Shown here piece by piece: positions 22,370-33,051 of a stretch of DNA of 64,000 nucleotides. The position numbers and the translations under genes were made by a program. The first letter of the stretch is position 1. Every line of letters begins with the position of its first letter. The notes under the pieces are model-generated. The model was given only the letters and a program-made list of their open reading frames with translations. It had not been told where the DNA came from and did not search any database. Source of the stretch: Pterois miles (lineage: Eukaryota; Chordata; Actinopteri; Perciformes; Scorpaenidae); NCBI GenBank assembly GCA_947000775.1, contig CAMQGK010000328.1, positions 3,071,501 to 3,135,500 of the forward strand, given 5' to 3'.

Positions 22370-22765
22370 ATGTGAACAGTGGTTGGCCTGTTCACATCAG
22401 ATATAGTCGGCCAATGAGACGCGGTTGTCCAACCCTTTGTACGAGGGCGGTTTTTATCCCAGAAGATAAATGTAAACTACACCCGGAAATCAAGGCTCTT
22501 TCTGACGGAGTTCCTGCGGGAGCTCCATTACCCCGAGTCCAGTGCTGAATTTACTTTACGTGACCTAAATAAATTTCATATCTGACACCTGAAGATCTCC
22601 CCAGTTTGTTCTTGGGCTGTTAACAAAAGAATCGGGCTAACACGGTCGGGAACCACGTTATCAGCTGCAACAACCGTATGAGAGCAGTGCAGAGCGGCAG
22701 CTGTGAGCCAGCCAATGGGCACGCCCACATGCGTGAACATGCAGTCAAACTCACGATGTCCATAA
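22370..22765. other. Unassigned DNA with a family F fragment
   Basis: The end part, about 22675-22760 (GAGCAGTGCAGAGCGGC, GCCAGCCAATGGGCACG), matches the start of the family F copy near 36495-36560. The rest is unrecognised. Confidence 0.4.
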
Positions 22766-23462
22766 GATAAGATAAGATGAACCTTTATTAATGCCCGTAG
22801 GGAAATTCAGTTTTACACTCTGTTGTTAATTTCACACAGTACATATACATGCGGGGGCTGCACGGTGGTGTAGTGGTTAGCGCTGTCGCCTCACAGCAAG
22901 AGGGTCGCAGGTTCGATTCCAGCTTGCGGCTCTTCTGTGTGGAGTTTGCATGTTCTCCCCGTGTAAGCGTGGGTTTTCTCCGGGTACTCCGGCTTCCTCC
23001 CACCATCAAAGACATGCTGTTTAGGTTAATTGATGACTCTAAATTGCCCGTAGGTGTGGATGTGAGCGTGAATGGTTGTCTGTCTATATGTTGTCTGTCT
23101 CTATGTGCCCTGCGATGGACTGGCGATCTGTCCAGGGTGTCCCCTGCCTTCGCCCAATGCCAGCTGGGATCGGCTCCAGCCCCCCGCGACCCCTAACGGG
23201 ATAAGCGGTTGACGATGAATGAATGATGAATGAATGAACATATACATGCGTCAATGGAGAGATGTCAGAGTGAGGGGGCTGCTCCTGACAAGCGCCCAGA
23301 GCAGCTGGCGGTTTGGTGCCTTGCTCAGGGGCACCTCGGCAGTGCCCAAGAGGTAAACTGGCATCTCTCCAGCAACCAGTTGGTCTTGGTCCATGGGGGA
23401 CTTGAACCGGTGACCTCCGCCTCCTAACCCAAGTCCTTACGGACTGAGCTACTGCCGCCCCC
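22766..23462 (-). mobile_element. SINE1 copy split by a SINE2 insertion
   Basis: The 3' part (22766-22853: AAGAT repeats, CCTTTATTAATGCCCGTAGG, ACAGTACATATACATGCG) and the 5' part (23251-23462, ending in the tRNA-like head CTGAGCTACTGCCGCCCCC on plus) join into one SINE1 once the SINE2 at 22854-23237 is removed. B box is visible on minus as GGTTCAAGTCC. This copy had to exist before the SINE2 arrived. Confidence 0.88.
22854..23237 (+). mobile_element. SINE2 (tRNA-derived, RTE-type tail), complete
   Basis: Starts GGGGCTGCACGGTGGTGTAG with TGGTTAGCGCTGTCGCC (A-box region) and GGTTCGATTCC (B box), runs through TGTGTGGAGTTTGCATGTTC and TCTAAATTGCCCGTAGGTG, and ends GGGATAAGCGGTTGACGATG plus AATGAATG repeats. 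It is flanked by a perfect 13-base target duplication ACATATACATGCG (22841-22853 and 23238-23250). About 95% like the copy at 45200 by eye. Resembles the DANA/Mermaid-like SINEs of fishes (recollection). Confidence 0.92.
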
Positions 23463-23464
23463 AA

Positions 23465-23650
23465 GAAAAACATGGATAAAACAAGGAGAAAGTCGGATAA
23501 CAACACACACAGAGGCAGAGTGACCTCACTCTGCTCAGGTAGACATCACTCCTCCATATCTCTACATAGCTAATAGGTATTTGCTGCTATATTAATGCTC
23601 TGGATATCATACGGAGGACCTTTAAATCATTAGGTTCTTAAAGGAAATGG
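23465..23650 (+). repeat. Family F interspersed repeat
   Basis: ACAACACACACAGAGGCAGAG, CTGCTCAGGTAGACAT, ATATTAATGCTCTGGATAT and GGACCTTTAAATCATTAGG recur in order at 26600-26720 and partly at 36600-36660. No coding frame; ends not defined. Confidence 0.6.
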
Positions 23651-25930
23651 AGCGTTTGCTCCAGTGGCCCCACGGATGTGGAAGACCACGGTCATTTTAC
23701 ATTCGCCAGTCTTAACGTTTGCCACACTCATCGGTTTCTTCTCATCCTCAAAGCCTTTTGTATTGTTTGAAAATCCAAACAATAACACATAAATCTAACC
23801 TGTGTGTTGCTTTTCCTTGTCATACTACATTATAATATTAGGGTTAACTGGTTTTACACTGACAGTTGGATCATCAGCCAGTGAGGACGGGGATTTTTTG
23901 CCTTCAAAAAAGAGTTTTTGCCTCAGCTCTCAACACGCTTATATCAGCCATCAACAAAGTGAGTCAGCAGAAAACTGTACAGTCAAAGATGTCCACAGTT
24001 TGTGTCAATTATTGCTGTCTACTGCTGATAAAATCTGCAAGCAACAGTGGACATTACAGCTGCCACAATTGATGGATGCCGACTGGAAATGAAAGGGGTC
24101 TGCCGTTTGCTTCTGTGTGACCCATCGTTTAAATAAAATAAAAAAAAATCTGCAAATGCTATCATTATGAACTACGTGTGCTGGATTGGAAAGCTTGGAA
24201 GACATAACATCAAACTAAAGGTAATAACGGATTCCCGCATTAGCAATATGACAGAGCGTATTAATCAGAGAAAATATTCAAGAAAAATGGAAGTCTGACT
24301 TTGGCTTTGTCTATGATGAGGAAGATTACATTACATATACATATGCATATGCATATATATCTGGATGAGGGAAAGAAAAACAGCTGAAGAGTAGACGCAG
24401 AAAAACTAATCTTTATCAACATCGGAGCGATTCCTATTAGGTAGATGAGAGAACAGATATGAGCGAACACATATAGTTCACTGGGGAAATTAATATTGTT
24501 CTACCTTAACATTACAGCCACAGCTCTGACAAATATTATCAGGAAAAGAGGGGAAAAGATAACTTTCACATTATCACAACAGCTGCTGAAAACTCTGCAA
24601 AGCCCAATTTAATTGTAGACTGTTGCAAATGTTGAACAGGTGTAATTAGTGATCAATGCTTCGCTGCGTTTGTGTTTGCTTCAGCGTGTTCTGGCTATGT
24701 TTGCTGCTGCTGCTTTCCATCTGTCATAAACAAACATACTCCCCCCTCAGGTGTAAGTGGCCTCTCAGGTTATTGGCGTTTGTGGATGTCGTCTTCTGCT
24801 CCTTTTATTCTGTTGTGCTGGTATTTGTGCTGCTGATCTCTTTTTACTGTTTTGCCAGTTGCCAGCCTCATTGCTTCGTCTGCTGCTCGTTATGAGCTCT
24901 TTCTGCTCCGCTGTCCCTTCCCCCTCTGCTGAGTGTTTTATTGGTCTTTTATTTGAATCCCAACATGCTTCCCCACAACAAGGAGGCTCTTTGTCTCCTC
25001 AGGCCATCTTTATCAAATAACCGTTTGCTTTTTAATCTACTTGCCTGTTTGCTCGAACGTTTCTAAATGTCTCACAATGAAAACAAATGCTGAATTCACA
25101 TCTGCCACTCTTCTATAGACAGGTGTTGTAACCCACACAAATGCACTGTCAGGGCTTCTATTCTCCAGTGCCACATTCAGCAGCGATGCTGCTATAGTTT
25201 GAAAGGTGTAATCATATGCCGTGTTGCATCTTGTTTTTCTCATGTTGCTCTTGTTGTCTCGCACTGCTAACCAGGGCAGAAGCAGCCCTCATCTAGGAGA
25301 GGGAGACAATCCTGGATTGAATGTTTCCCTTAAAACTCATAAAATCACAGGCTGCCAAATGATTTCTTGTCATAACTGAACAGAAGGCGAGACGAGAGCA
25401 CAGTTTGGATTTCAGAAAAAAATAAACCCTGTGGTGCACAATAGTCGGCTACAGGAAGAATAAGATGGATACGTCTGTAAAGTCGCAGGGCACAATTCTT
25501 TAAAGTCAATACAGCAAACTGTGTGTAGGCAGTTAAAGAGCTGAACTGTTACAAACTCCCGGAAAGCAAATAAACACAAGATAAGAATTAAAATGAAAAA
25601 CACTGCTAGCTGCCTCTGGAGGCTATAATGTCAAAGTCATTGCAGTTCATCATATTAACGCGGCAATATAAGTTTTTTGCTTAAACTTCTCATTATGAAG
25701 TAAATGTTGATTACTCAGTGTAATGGCTATAGAATAATGACACCATCTGCATTTAGACTGGTTCCTTATAATCCTCACTTTCACTCTGGTAATTCTGTCT
25801 GCCGCCAGGTTGCGATCTCCCACGAAAATTAAGCTTTTTTTCTAGTTTTACTGTGCACAAAGCAGTGATATCAAGGTTTCTAATTCAGATTGGTATGATT
25901 ACAGTTGTTTCTTGCTTTGAATAGTAACCA
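23651..25930. other. Unassigned DNA
   Basis: No recognised repeat or gene. A short alternating ATATGCATATGCATATAT run lies near 24335-24360. The hydrophobic open frame at 24656-24895 (plus) has Cys/Leu/Phe/Val-rich, TTT/CTG-driven composition with no splice support and is not annotated as a gene. Confidence 0.4.
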
Positions 25931-25934
25931 GGCT

Positions 25935-26290
25935 GCTACATGGATGTATTAAGAGAACTGGATCCAGCATTGGAGGCAGGGCCACGTTCATTCCTATGAA
26001 TGTTGCTCAGTGGCATATGAAGCCAAACTGGCTCTAGTTCCCAGTGATACAGTACCCGGATCCTCCGCATCCATCAGTCACGGGGTCGCGGCCGTCACGC
26101 TGTTGTCACGGCTCGCTAACTCCACCTTCCAGCCCTCGCTCCAGTCTCGGTCTGGGTCTCATTCAAATGAACGGAGGAAGGGAAATAACTCTGGATTCAG
26201 CTATTGGTGCGCTCTACAGCTTTTAGGACCTAATGATTTAAATAAGGGCTATTCAAGAGTTCATACTGGGAAGATGAAGTTGAGAGCAGA
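25935..26290 (+). repeat. Family A interspersed repeat
   Basis: Contains, in order, GGATGTATTAAGAGAACTGG, TTGGAGGCAGGGCCAC, TCATTCCTATGAATGTTGCT, GGTCTGGGTCTCATTC, GGAAATAACTCTGGATTCAG and TAGGACCTAATGATTTAAAT. The same order is seen at 37360-37690 and, reversed, at 31850-32190 and 42870-43170. No coding capacity; function as a non-autonomous element is presumed from its dispersal. Confidence 0.7.
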
Positions 26291-26529
26291 ATTCAGCTGC
26301 GGATAACTGCAAATTACAAATATTTACAACTGAATTGTGGATGTCCGTAATGACAAACCTCATACACATGAATAGCAAAAGAAGTTTGAATCGAACTAGC
26401 CAGAAATGTAAACGTAATGAGTTTTGACCAGGCAAAATAGAATTAAGTATATCTTAAATTTGAGATTCGACTAGGCAAAATGACTTTATAGATATCTCTA
26501 ATGAATGTCCTGTCTAGCTTTCAAATGTT

Positions 26530-26760
26530 AAAACGGCTTGCCATACAAACATGCACTCAAACATGGCTGGCCCAGCGATGTCAACAAAGCACAGAGAAGC
26601 TCTGATTACAACACACAGAGGGAGAAAGACTTCACTCTCTGCTCAGGTAGATATTACTCCTCGATATCTTTACATAGCTGATAGCTGATAGCTGCTATAT
26701 TAATGCTCTGGATATTGAATTTAGCACCGTTAATGCTAATGTTGCTTTGTGTGTGTTGCA
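26530..26760 (+). repeat. Family F interspersed repeat
   Basis: AACAAAGCACAGAGAAGCTC, TGATTACAACACACAGAGG and GCTGCTATATTAATGCTCTG match the copies at 23465 and 36490. A small local duplication GCTGATAGCTGATA is present. Confidence 0.6.
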
Positions 26761-27549
26761 TGTGTAAATAAGCAATGGTTTGCTAACACGGTCACCATTA
26801 CAACTGCACAATGGGATGTTAATGTCATTGCTATGTTTAGAGCTCGTCAGTTAATGTGGCTTTAATATCTTAGCCTGAGGTGTAGGACTGAGGAAAGGAC
26901 ATGCTGTATTTGATGGCACAAATCTGCTCACTATATTTTGGCATTTGTTATGGAAAATGAGGCCTGATATTGGTGCAAGACGAAAATGTGGAGTCTTGAC
27001 ACGACATGACACAAACATCAAGGGCTCACAAAACAAATCAGGAATCATCTGCAGACCATGAATATCCACAAAATTATGGGAATCTTGTCAGCAGTTGCTG
27101 AGGCACCAAAGTGCTGTATAGAGTCACCAAATGACCAGCATTGCCATCTCATGGCCCGTTGCCACGACCAAAAAACAACAAACAAAAAACAGACAGCAGC
27201 ACCTCAAGGTGAGCTCTGCATCTCAGCCTCAGCTTATATAATTTAACACAGCACAATACTTGATCATAATGACAGCATGTAAAGCTTCACAAGACACAGT
27301 ATCTGCTCCGGATCTGACACAGTTTCATCTTAGCTGGACGTTTGATGTTTTGTCGCCGCGTCTTTGAAGTTGTTGCTTCCCAACTTAACTGATTTTAAGA
27401 GCTCTCGAATCCTGATGGGGAAATAACATTAGTATTTTTTACAAAACCAAGACCTCGACGAGAGCTACTGCAGTGAGCTGCATAACATTTATGGAAGAAA
27501 ACTCGCAGTCCAACAGCATTTTAAGATAAACTTCAATCTATAACCTGTT
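26761..27549. other. Unassigned DNA
   Basis: No repeat family or gene recognised. Confidence 0.4.
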
Positions 27550-28788
27550 TTAACCCTCTGAGACCCACAATAGAGACATTTTAGGGGGGTCCAGGGGGTC
27601 TTTATGGGGAGATAGCAGGTCAACAGCAGATGCTGCATATAAGTGGTGAACATCATCTGAAAGCTGGGACCCTGAAGATTAGAGATGCAGCGAAGTGTCA
27701 AGTTGTTCTAGTCATAAATCAGAAATATAATATTAAAAATAATAATATATAATTAATGTATACAGTATAACATATATAATACTAACATATAACATGAATG
27801 AATCAATTAGTTAATTACAATTAACTGTTGTATAAGGGTTTAGAACATTATGATAGAAGTGTATGATGTTCATCCTCATGCTTTATTATGTCTCATAAGT
27901 TGCTGCAGCAATTTTTGGGTTGAAACCATTTGTTACACAGATTTGGTGCTAAATTTAACCATTTTTCCACTTGACAATTGATTAAAATGATCAATAATCC
28001 CTCCAAAATACCACATTAAGACACCAAGACCTTGAGGAACACCACAGAAGAAGACATGCTGTGATTTGGCATCAAACGTTTTTTACATTTGGGAAGTAAA
28101 TACAAGAACTGCATTTTCAGTGATTGGATGTTGAGCACTTGTGTTGTGTAAACTGCTCAGAAACCCCCTTATTGTCAGTGTAGCTAGTAAAGCCATCCAT
28201 CCTCTGAATGCTCCAGGTCTCTAGTTTGTGGCTGTGAAGTTTCATGAGGCTGTGATTATCCTGGAGGTCACCACAGGTTGTTTTATACAGTGAGGTCAAG
28301 TTTAAAAAAATAGTCTCATTACAATGAAATGTCTACTATGGGGACTAACATCATCACACATGAATACATTTGGACTCATTGGAGTCTCAGCTTTACAGTG
28401 ATACCCAATTTATCAAGACTGTTTAGGGACCCCAGTGTGCACAAATATTCAAATACACCATTTTAGATTAAGGAGAGAATAACACATTTATAATGCATGT
28501 AAAGGGGAGACTCATGGGTACCCATAGAACCCATTTACATTCATATCTAGAGGTCAGAGGTCAAGGGACCCCTTTCAAAATGGCCATGTTCGCTAACATT
28601 TAGCCCAACTTTGAAGCGTCATTTAGCTTCCGTCCTGTGCTAATATGGTAACAGGACATGGTTAGTACCAATAGATTCATCAGGTTTTCTAGTTTCAGAT
28701 GATATCTGTGTCTTCACTCCTAAGACGCCCTAAAACCTACTAGAGCCTCTGAAAGACAGCGAAGTCAGTCGGGTCTCAGGGGGGTTAA
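27550..28788 (+). mobile_element. pB1 piggyBac-type non-autonomous element, full length
   Basis: The best-preserved copy of this family. TTAA at 27550-27553 is followed by CCCTCTGAGACCC; at the other end GGGTCTCAGGGGGG precedes TTAA at 28785-28788. The inverted repeats agree apart from one changed and one extra base, and the TTAA duplication is diagnostic for piggyBac-type insertion. The 1.23-kb body has no transposase frame, so it must have been moved by an enzyme supplied elsewhere. It contains the module shared with hAT1 (about 28495-28720). Confidence 0.85.
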
Positions 28789-28850
28789 ACCTAACATTTT
28801 ATGTATTCTTGTGTCTGGTACAGGCAACACAGAGTAACTGAGTCAATGTA

Positions 28851-28881
28851 ATCTGTCCATCTATCCATCTTCAACCACTTA
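28851..28881 (-). mobile_element. Tiny RTE/SINE2 tail insertion
   Basis: On the minus strand it reads AAGTGGTTGAAGATGGATAGATGGA, the terminal signature of the RTE LINE and SINE2 (compare ATAAGCGGTTGACGATGGATGG at 45547). About 30 bases only. Confidence 0.4.
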
Positions 28882-28889
28882 CATTGCAT

Positions 28890-29845
28890 TACGTCTGGTT
28901 ATTTCTTAGTAATTGCTTTTCTAGCAATGACACTCAATATTCCAAATACAGGAGGCAGTTTAATGTGGCGTTTTCCTTTGATTTCACTGGCTTGCGGCCA
29001 ATGAAATGACTCAGATATTATGTTTTAGGAGTTGTTGGAGACTAAAAGTTAGCTAAATGCTGTGTGAATACTGAACATAAATCTGTCAGGTGGCCAGAAA
29101 GACATCTCTGACGGGATGGTGATATTGCTTTGTTTCTGCTAGAGGACTAAGTAGAGAATTGTAATCAGTTTGTTTCTTAACTGCATCTGGACCCTGCCTA
29201 CATGATTTAACTAACAATGTGAAAGCATATCCTCAGAAACCTTCCCATCACAACTTTCAAACTACTTTTTTTCCACTTTTCAGCAGCAGCAGTACTTAAT
29301 GAATTACCCAGGGATACGTTTCTCACACCAGAGTCCTCTTTAAATCTCATTCAGTTCGGTCGGTTTATCCTTGGATAAATCCTCCAGAGGACGGCGTACT
29401 GAGCTACTTGACATGACTGGAGGCACAGTGAATGCTGCAGGTGTTTTTGTTTCAAATACATGAGTGTCAGAAATCCCACAATGTTGGGTCTGTTTGAATC
29501 AGACGGATGGCTCCTGTGGAGTTCAATATGTCCAATATGGCCTTGCTGAGGATTGCTGGCAGCAACAGAGGAGGCATCCAACAGCCTTTTAATTACGTCA
29601 ATACATCTGCTTTTGTTGGCAGGCGCTTCCTGTCTCTTTATTTCGGTCTCTTTTCAAACTCTCAAATGTTTGTAGAACACGAACATTTCTATTTGGTATT
29701 TAGGCGTTCGGTCTGTTTCTGTTGGTCCTGACAAATTTGACACTGATTCTTAAAATATGACCCTGGTGAAAATAAACCAAATACGCAGCCGATTAGACAG
29801 TTGTCAGGCTTTTAAAATTAATAGAGTAGCTGTTGTTTTTCTGTT
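28890..29845. other. Unassigned DNA
   Basis: Nothing recognised. The 74-codon frame at 29507-29731 (plus) has no splice support and no known similarity. Confidence 0.4.
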
Positions 29846-29849
29846 TGAA

Positions 29850-30237
29850 AGGGTGATTTTGTTTCTTTTCTTATTTCTTCTCCTTCAGAAATATATAAAA
29901 AAAAACGTCTTCCCTGACCTGAATTCATAATTGTCCTGTCAACAGAGATGTTTAAGTGTCCTCTTTTCTTTCTGTGCAGACATGCATTGTTTTTAAAAAA
30001 AAAAATAAACTCTTGTCCACAATTTTGTGCCTTTGTCTCCATCGACTTGACAAATTCATTAGATTTCAAAGAAAATTTCAATTAAAAAAAACAAAACAAA
30101 CCAAAGCATGTCTGCACAGAAAGAAAACGAAGGACCCTTAAACATCTCTGCCGGCAGAACGATTATGAATTCAGGTCAGGGAAGATTTTTTTTTTTATAT
30201 ATTTCTGAAGGAGCAGAAATAAGAAAAACAAAATCAT
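29850..30237. repeat. Long hairpin: ~150-bp inverted repeat, ~80-bp loop
   Basis: Left arm about 29851-29998 and right arm about 30080-30236 are reverse complements at roughly 85-90% by eye, including TTCAGAAATATATAAAAAAA, CCCTGACCTGAATTCATAAT, AGAGATGTTTAAG and TTTCTTTCTGTGCAGACATG. The loop (29999-30079) is different sequence. A transcript would fold into a long imperfect stem. It could be a foldback-type element or an inverted duplication; there is no coding frame. Confidence 0.9.
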
Positions 30238-30930
30238 GAACAGCATAACAACAGCGACTCACCCACTCTGCTCATTGAGGACGCTAAAGCAACAGTTTAC
30301 ATCTGCATTTACAACACAACCCTTTACCAATATAATATATAGGCCCCTAGCATGGAGCCAAAACGTCTGATGACAACCAATGACCATGATGCCATAATCT
30401 ACGAAAATAATGATTTATAATTCACAGTTCTGCAGTTATAATTTACTGTGAAAAATCCCAGGAAAAAAAGAGATGTTTTCTTGGGATATAGTAATGTTAG
30501 AGTCATTTTTATATGAACTGTCCAGTATGTAGGTGTTACACAAAATGTATTTTTCTAATCTATTACTGATTTCCTATTAAAGAAATGCATGATGAATCTC
30601 TTTAAACATCACATTATCAACTATCAAAAACTATTAAAATTAGGGCTGTCAAAGTTAACGCATCAATGCAAATTTGTTTAAGCTGCACTCTTTTTTTTTT
30701 TTAACGCAACCGAACAAAATCTGCCTCACAAACAGCAAAACAACAGCGACTCTTTCTGTTCACTGATGACACTAAAGCCACAGTTTACATCTGCATTACA
30801 ACACAACACTTTACCACTGTAATGATGACAACAGTATACAGTACCTCTGGTGAAACACAGTCACTGTAAAGTCATTTCAAAATGAGCCCCCAGCATGGAG
30901 GTAAAACGTATGACATGAAGTTCATCTTAC
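30238..30930 (+). repeat. Local direct duplication (X) with intervening Y block
   Basis: X (30238-30380, AACAACAGCGACTC, ACAGTTTACATCTGCATT, GCATGGAGCCAAAACGT) recurs at 30731-30915, offset about 493 bases. Between them lies Y (30390-30645), repeated at 32745-33050, followed in both places by the left end of a hAT1 element (here only 30652-30720). Confidence 0.75.
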
Positions 30931-31570
30931 TTTTCAATCACTAACAGTGTTGTATTTCTCAGAAAGGCAGGTAGCATTTAGGTTTATTTTCTATTACTGA
31001 TAAAAGCCCTCTGGCTTCTAAAGCAGGCTGGTGGGAAACCCCTGTGTGACCAGCGAGTGGGTCAGCACCACAGGTCGGCAGAGAAAAGCTTTTTTCCCAG
31101 AACGCCTCGCATCGATCTTGGAGGGGCAGAGCAGCGGGGGAAAAAAGCATTCATCAACCATGTTTCATAAACCCAGAGAGAAAGTCAGCATGAATGCCCC
31201 TCACGTAAAGTCAGGCGCTCTATTCTCACTCTGTCGTTTCTGCAGAACAGCAAATGGGCCGATCACTGTATAATCAGCTGGCTGTGGTCAGAAAAGCCTC
31301 GTGCTCCAGTGAGGTGAAGATCAGAGGATCTGAGACAGTACGGGGTTATTGTGAGCTGTGGGTCAAGAGCAGGTATAGGTTATACGGAGCGTGTCTGGAC
31401 TAAATATCAAGCAGGTGAAAATCTTTAGGTGTTGTGGAGGGACACTTGAAGAAAGAGAAAGTTTGAGAAAACACAACTTTCTAGGAGTGCTGTCAATTAT
31501 TCTGATTATCATTTTTTACATTTATGAAGCCAAGTCAGATCATGTGGGCAGTTTTAAAAGAAAATGTTTT
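30931..31570. other. Unassigned DNA
   Basis: Nothing recognised. Confidence 0.4.
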
Positions 31571-31574
31571 ACAT

Positions 31575-31700
31575 TAAAGGAATAATCCGACCTTTTGGGA
31601 AATACGCTTATTTACGCTTTCTTCAATACCACTCTCATGTCTGTAATCTGTTATATATGAAGCTACAGCTTAGCGTAGCACAAAGACTAGACAGGGAACC
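31575..31700 (+). repeat. Unnamed fish repeat fragment
   Basis: CCGACCTTTTGGGAAATACG, CCACTCTCATGTCTGTAATC and ATATATGAAGCTACAGC belong to a repeat I have seen widely in perciform fishes (recollection). It ends at a C-run (31704-31715), where a family A copy begins. Confidence 0.5.
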
Positions 31701-31724
31701 AACCCCCCCCCCCCGGGAGGAGCG

Positions 31725-32195
31725 CCGGATCTTCGTAGAAGCCACACATCGGTACTACAACCTCCATATCCGTCACGTGATGCCATTAGACTGACATTGG
31801 AAAAGAGAAGTCTGTAATTCAGCTGAGAATCAACTCTCCAGTCTGAACACTCTAATTGTCCTTATTTAAATCATTAGGTCCTAAACGTTGTAAAATGCAC
31901 TAATAGCTGAATCCAGAGTTATTTCCCTCCTCCGTTCATGTGAATGAGACCCAGACTGAGGGCTGGGAGGGGGAGCTAGCGAGCTGATGATGAGAGTGTG
32001 ACGGCTGTGACCACGTGACTGAGTCATGTGACCGAGCCGACGCTCAAGATCGCTGGAAGATCTGGATACTTTTCCAGACGAAAGTCGAGCCATTTTGGCT
32101 TCATACACAACTGACCAGTTTTCATAGGAATGAACGGGTCCCCGACTCCAATGCTGGATCCAGTTCTCTTTATACATCCATGGGGGAAACCTGGC
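31725..32195 (-). repeat. Family A interspersed repeat
   Basis: Reverse orientation relative to 25935-26290: GGAGCGCCGGATCTTC, CTACAACCTCCATATCCGTC, TAAATCATTAGGTCCTAAAC, TCATGTGAATGAGACCCAGA, CGAGCCATTTTGGCTTCAT, TTTCATAGGAATGAACGGG and CCAGTTCTCTTTATACATCC appear in order. No coding capacity. Confidence 0.7.
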
Positions 32196-32557
32196 CGCCA
32201 AACCTCATTAACTCTACCACATGTCTCTGATAGTTGTTGTCTAACATTGAAAGTCCTTAACGGTAGCATAACTGGATCAACACTTCACCGGCAACGCTTC
32301 CTTCTAGTTTCTCCACATTTCATGCTAAAGCGGCAGCTTGCAGTCCAGCTGTGTGGTTAAATATTTTATAGAATAAGTGAACAAAGCCGATCTGTACATA
32401 AAAACTGTGCAGGCGGTTCAACAAGCAGCAAAAACAGACCTGCAGGATGGAGATAATTACTGTACAACAACAGCTGTACATCGAATGCAGATGATCACCC
32501 TAACGTCACAACAAAACATCCAACTATGATCCAAACCGCTAAAATGCATGCATGTCG

Positions 32558-32659
32558 TCAGATTTCCTTCTCTGCCACTCCACACAATAAACGATCATAG
32601 ATCATATCGTCCCCTTCAACCAGTGGCATGTAGTAAAACTGGTAACCCAGAGGGACATC
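32558..32659 (-). CDS. Candidate 3'-terminal coding exon, unidentified gene
   Basis: On the minus strand a good acceptor (TCATCCTCTGTTTTTCAG) is followed by 33 codons and a TGA stop at 32558-32560. The frame begins on a codon boundary and reads DVPLGYQFYYMPLVEGDDMI, then YDRLLCGVAEKEI. The aromatic and acidic composition and full-length open frame look like real protein. I could not name the protein and saw no polyadenylation signal just downstream. Upstream exons would lie at higher coordinates, but none could be linked. If real, the DNA to the right is intronic. Confidence 0.4.
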   Translation of the reverse strand, partial: DVPLGYQFYYMPLVEGDDMIYDRLLCGVAEKEI

Positions 32660-32744
32660 CTGAAAAACAGAGGATGACAATTATGTATGGTTAGGAGGGA
32701 TTTATTGCTCTGCTACCACCTTATCTAGTGAATATGAGAGAATA

Positions 32745-33050
32745 ATGCCAGAAACCAAGAAAATTATGATTAATAATTCACAGTTATGTGTGTATAATTT
32801 ATGGCGAAGAATCCCAGGGACGTAGAGAGATATTTTCATGGGATGTAGTAATTTTAAAATCACAGGAAACCCTTCAACCCTGATGTCATAAAGTCATACA
32901 CTGGTGTACATTGTATAGCATCATTTTTTTGTATGAGCTGTCCACAGGTGTAACATGAAATGTATTTTTCTACTCTATTTCATTTCCTATTAAAGAAATG
33001 TGTGATGAATCTCTTTAATACATCACATTATCCTGCGATGAAACTCAAAA
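32745..33050 (+). repeat. Y block, second copy
   Basis: Matches 30390-30645: AATAATTCACAGTT, GAGATATTTTCATGGGAT (compare GAGATGTTTTCTTGGGAT), TATTAAAGAAATGTGTGATG, AATCTCTTTAATACATCACA. Both copies end at the left end of a hAT1 element. Confidence 0.7.
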
Positions 33051-33051
33051 T

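Noticed and set aside
24656..24895. Hydrophobic plus-strand frame resembling a membrane protein
   Set aside because: Driven by T-rich CTG/TTT composition; no splice sites or conserved motif.
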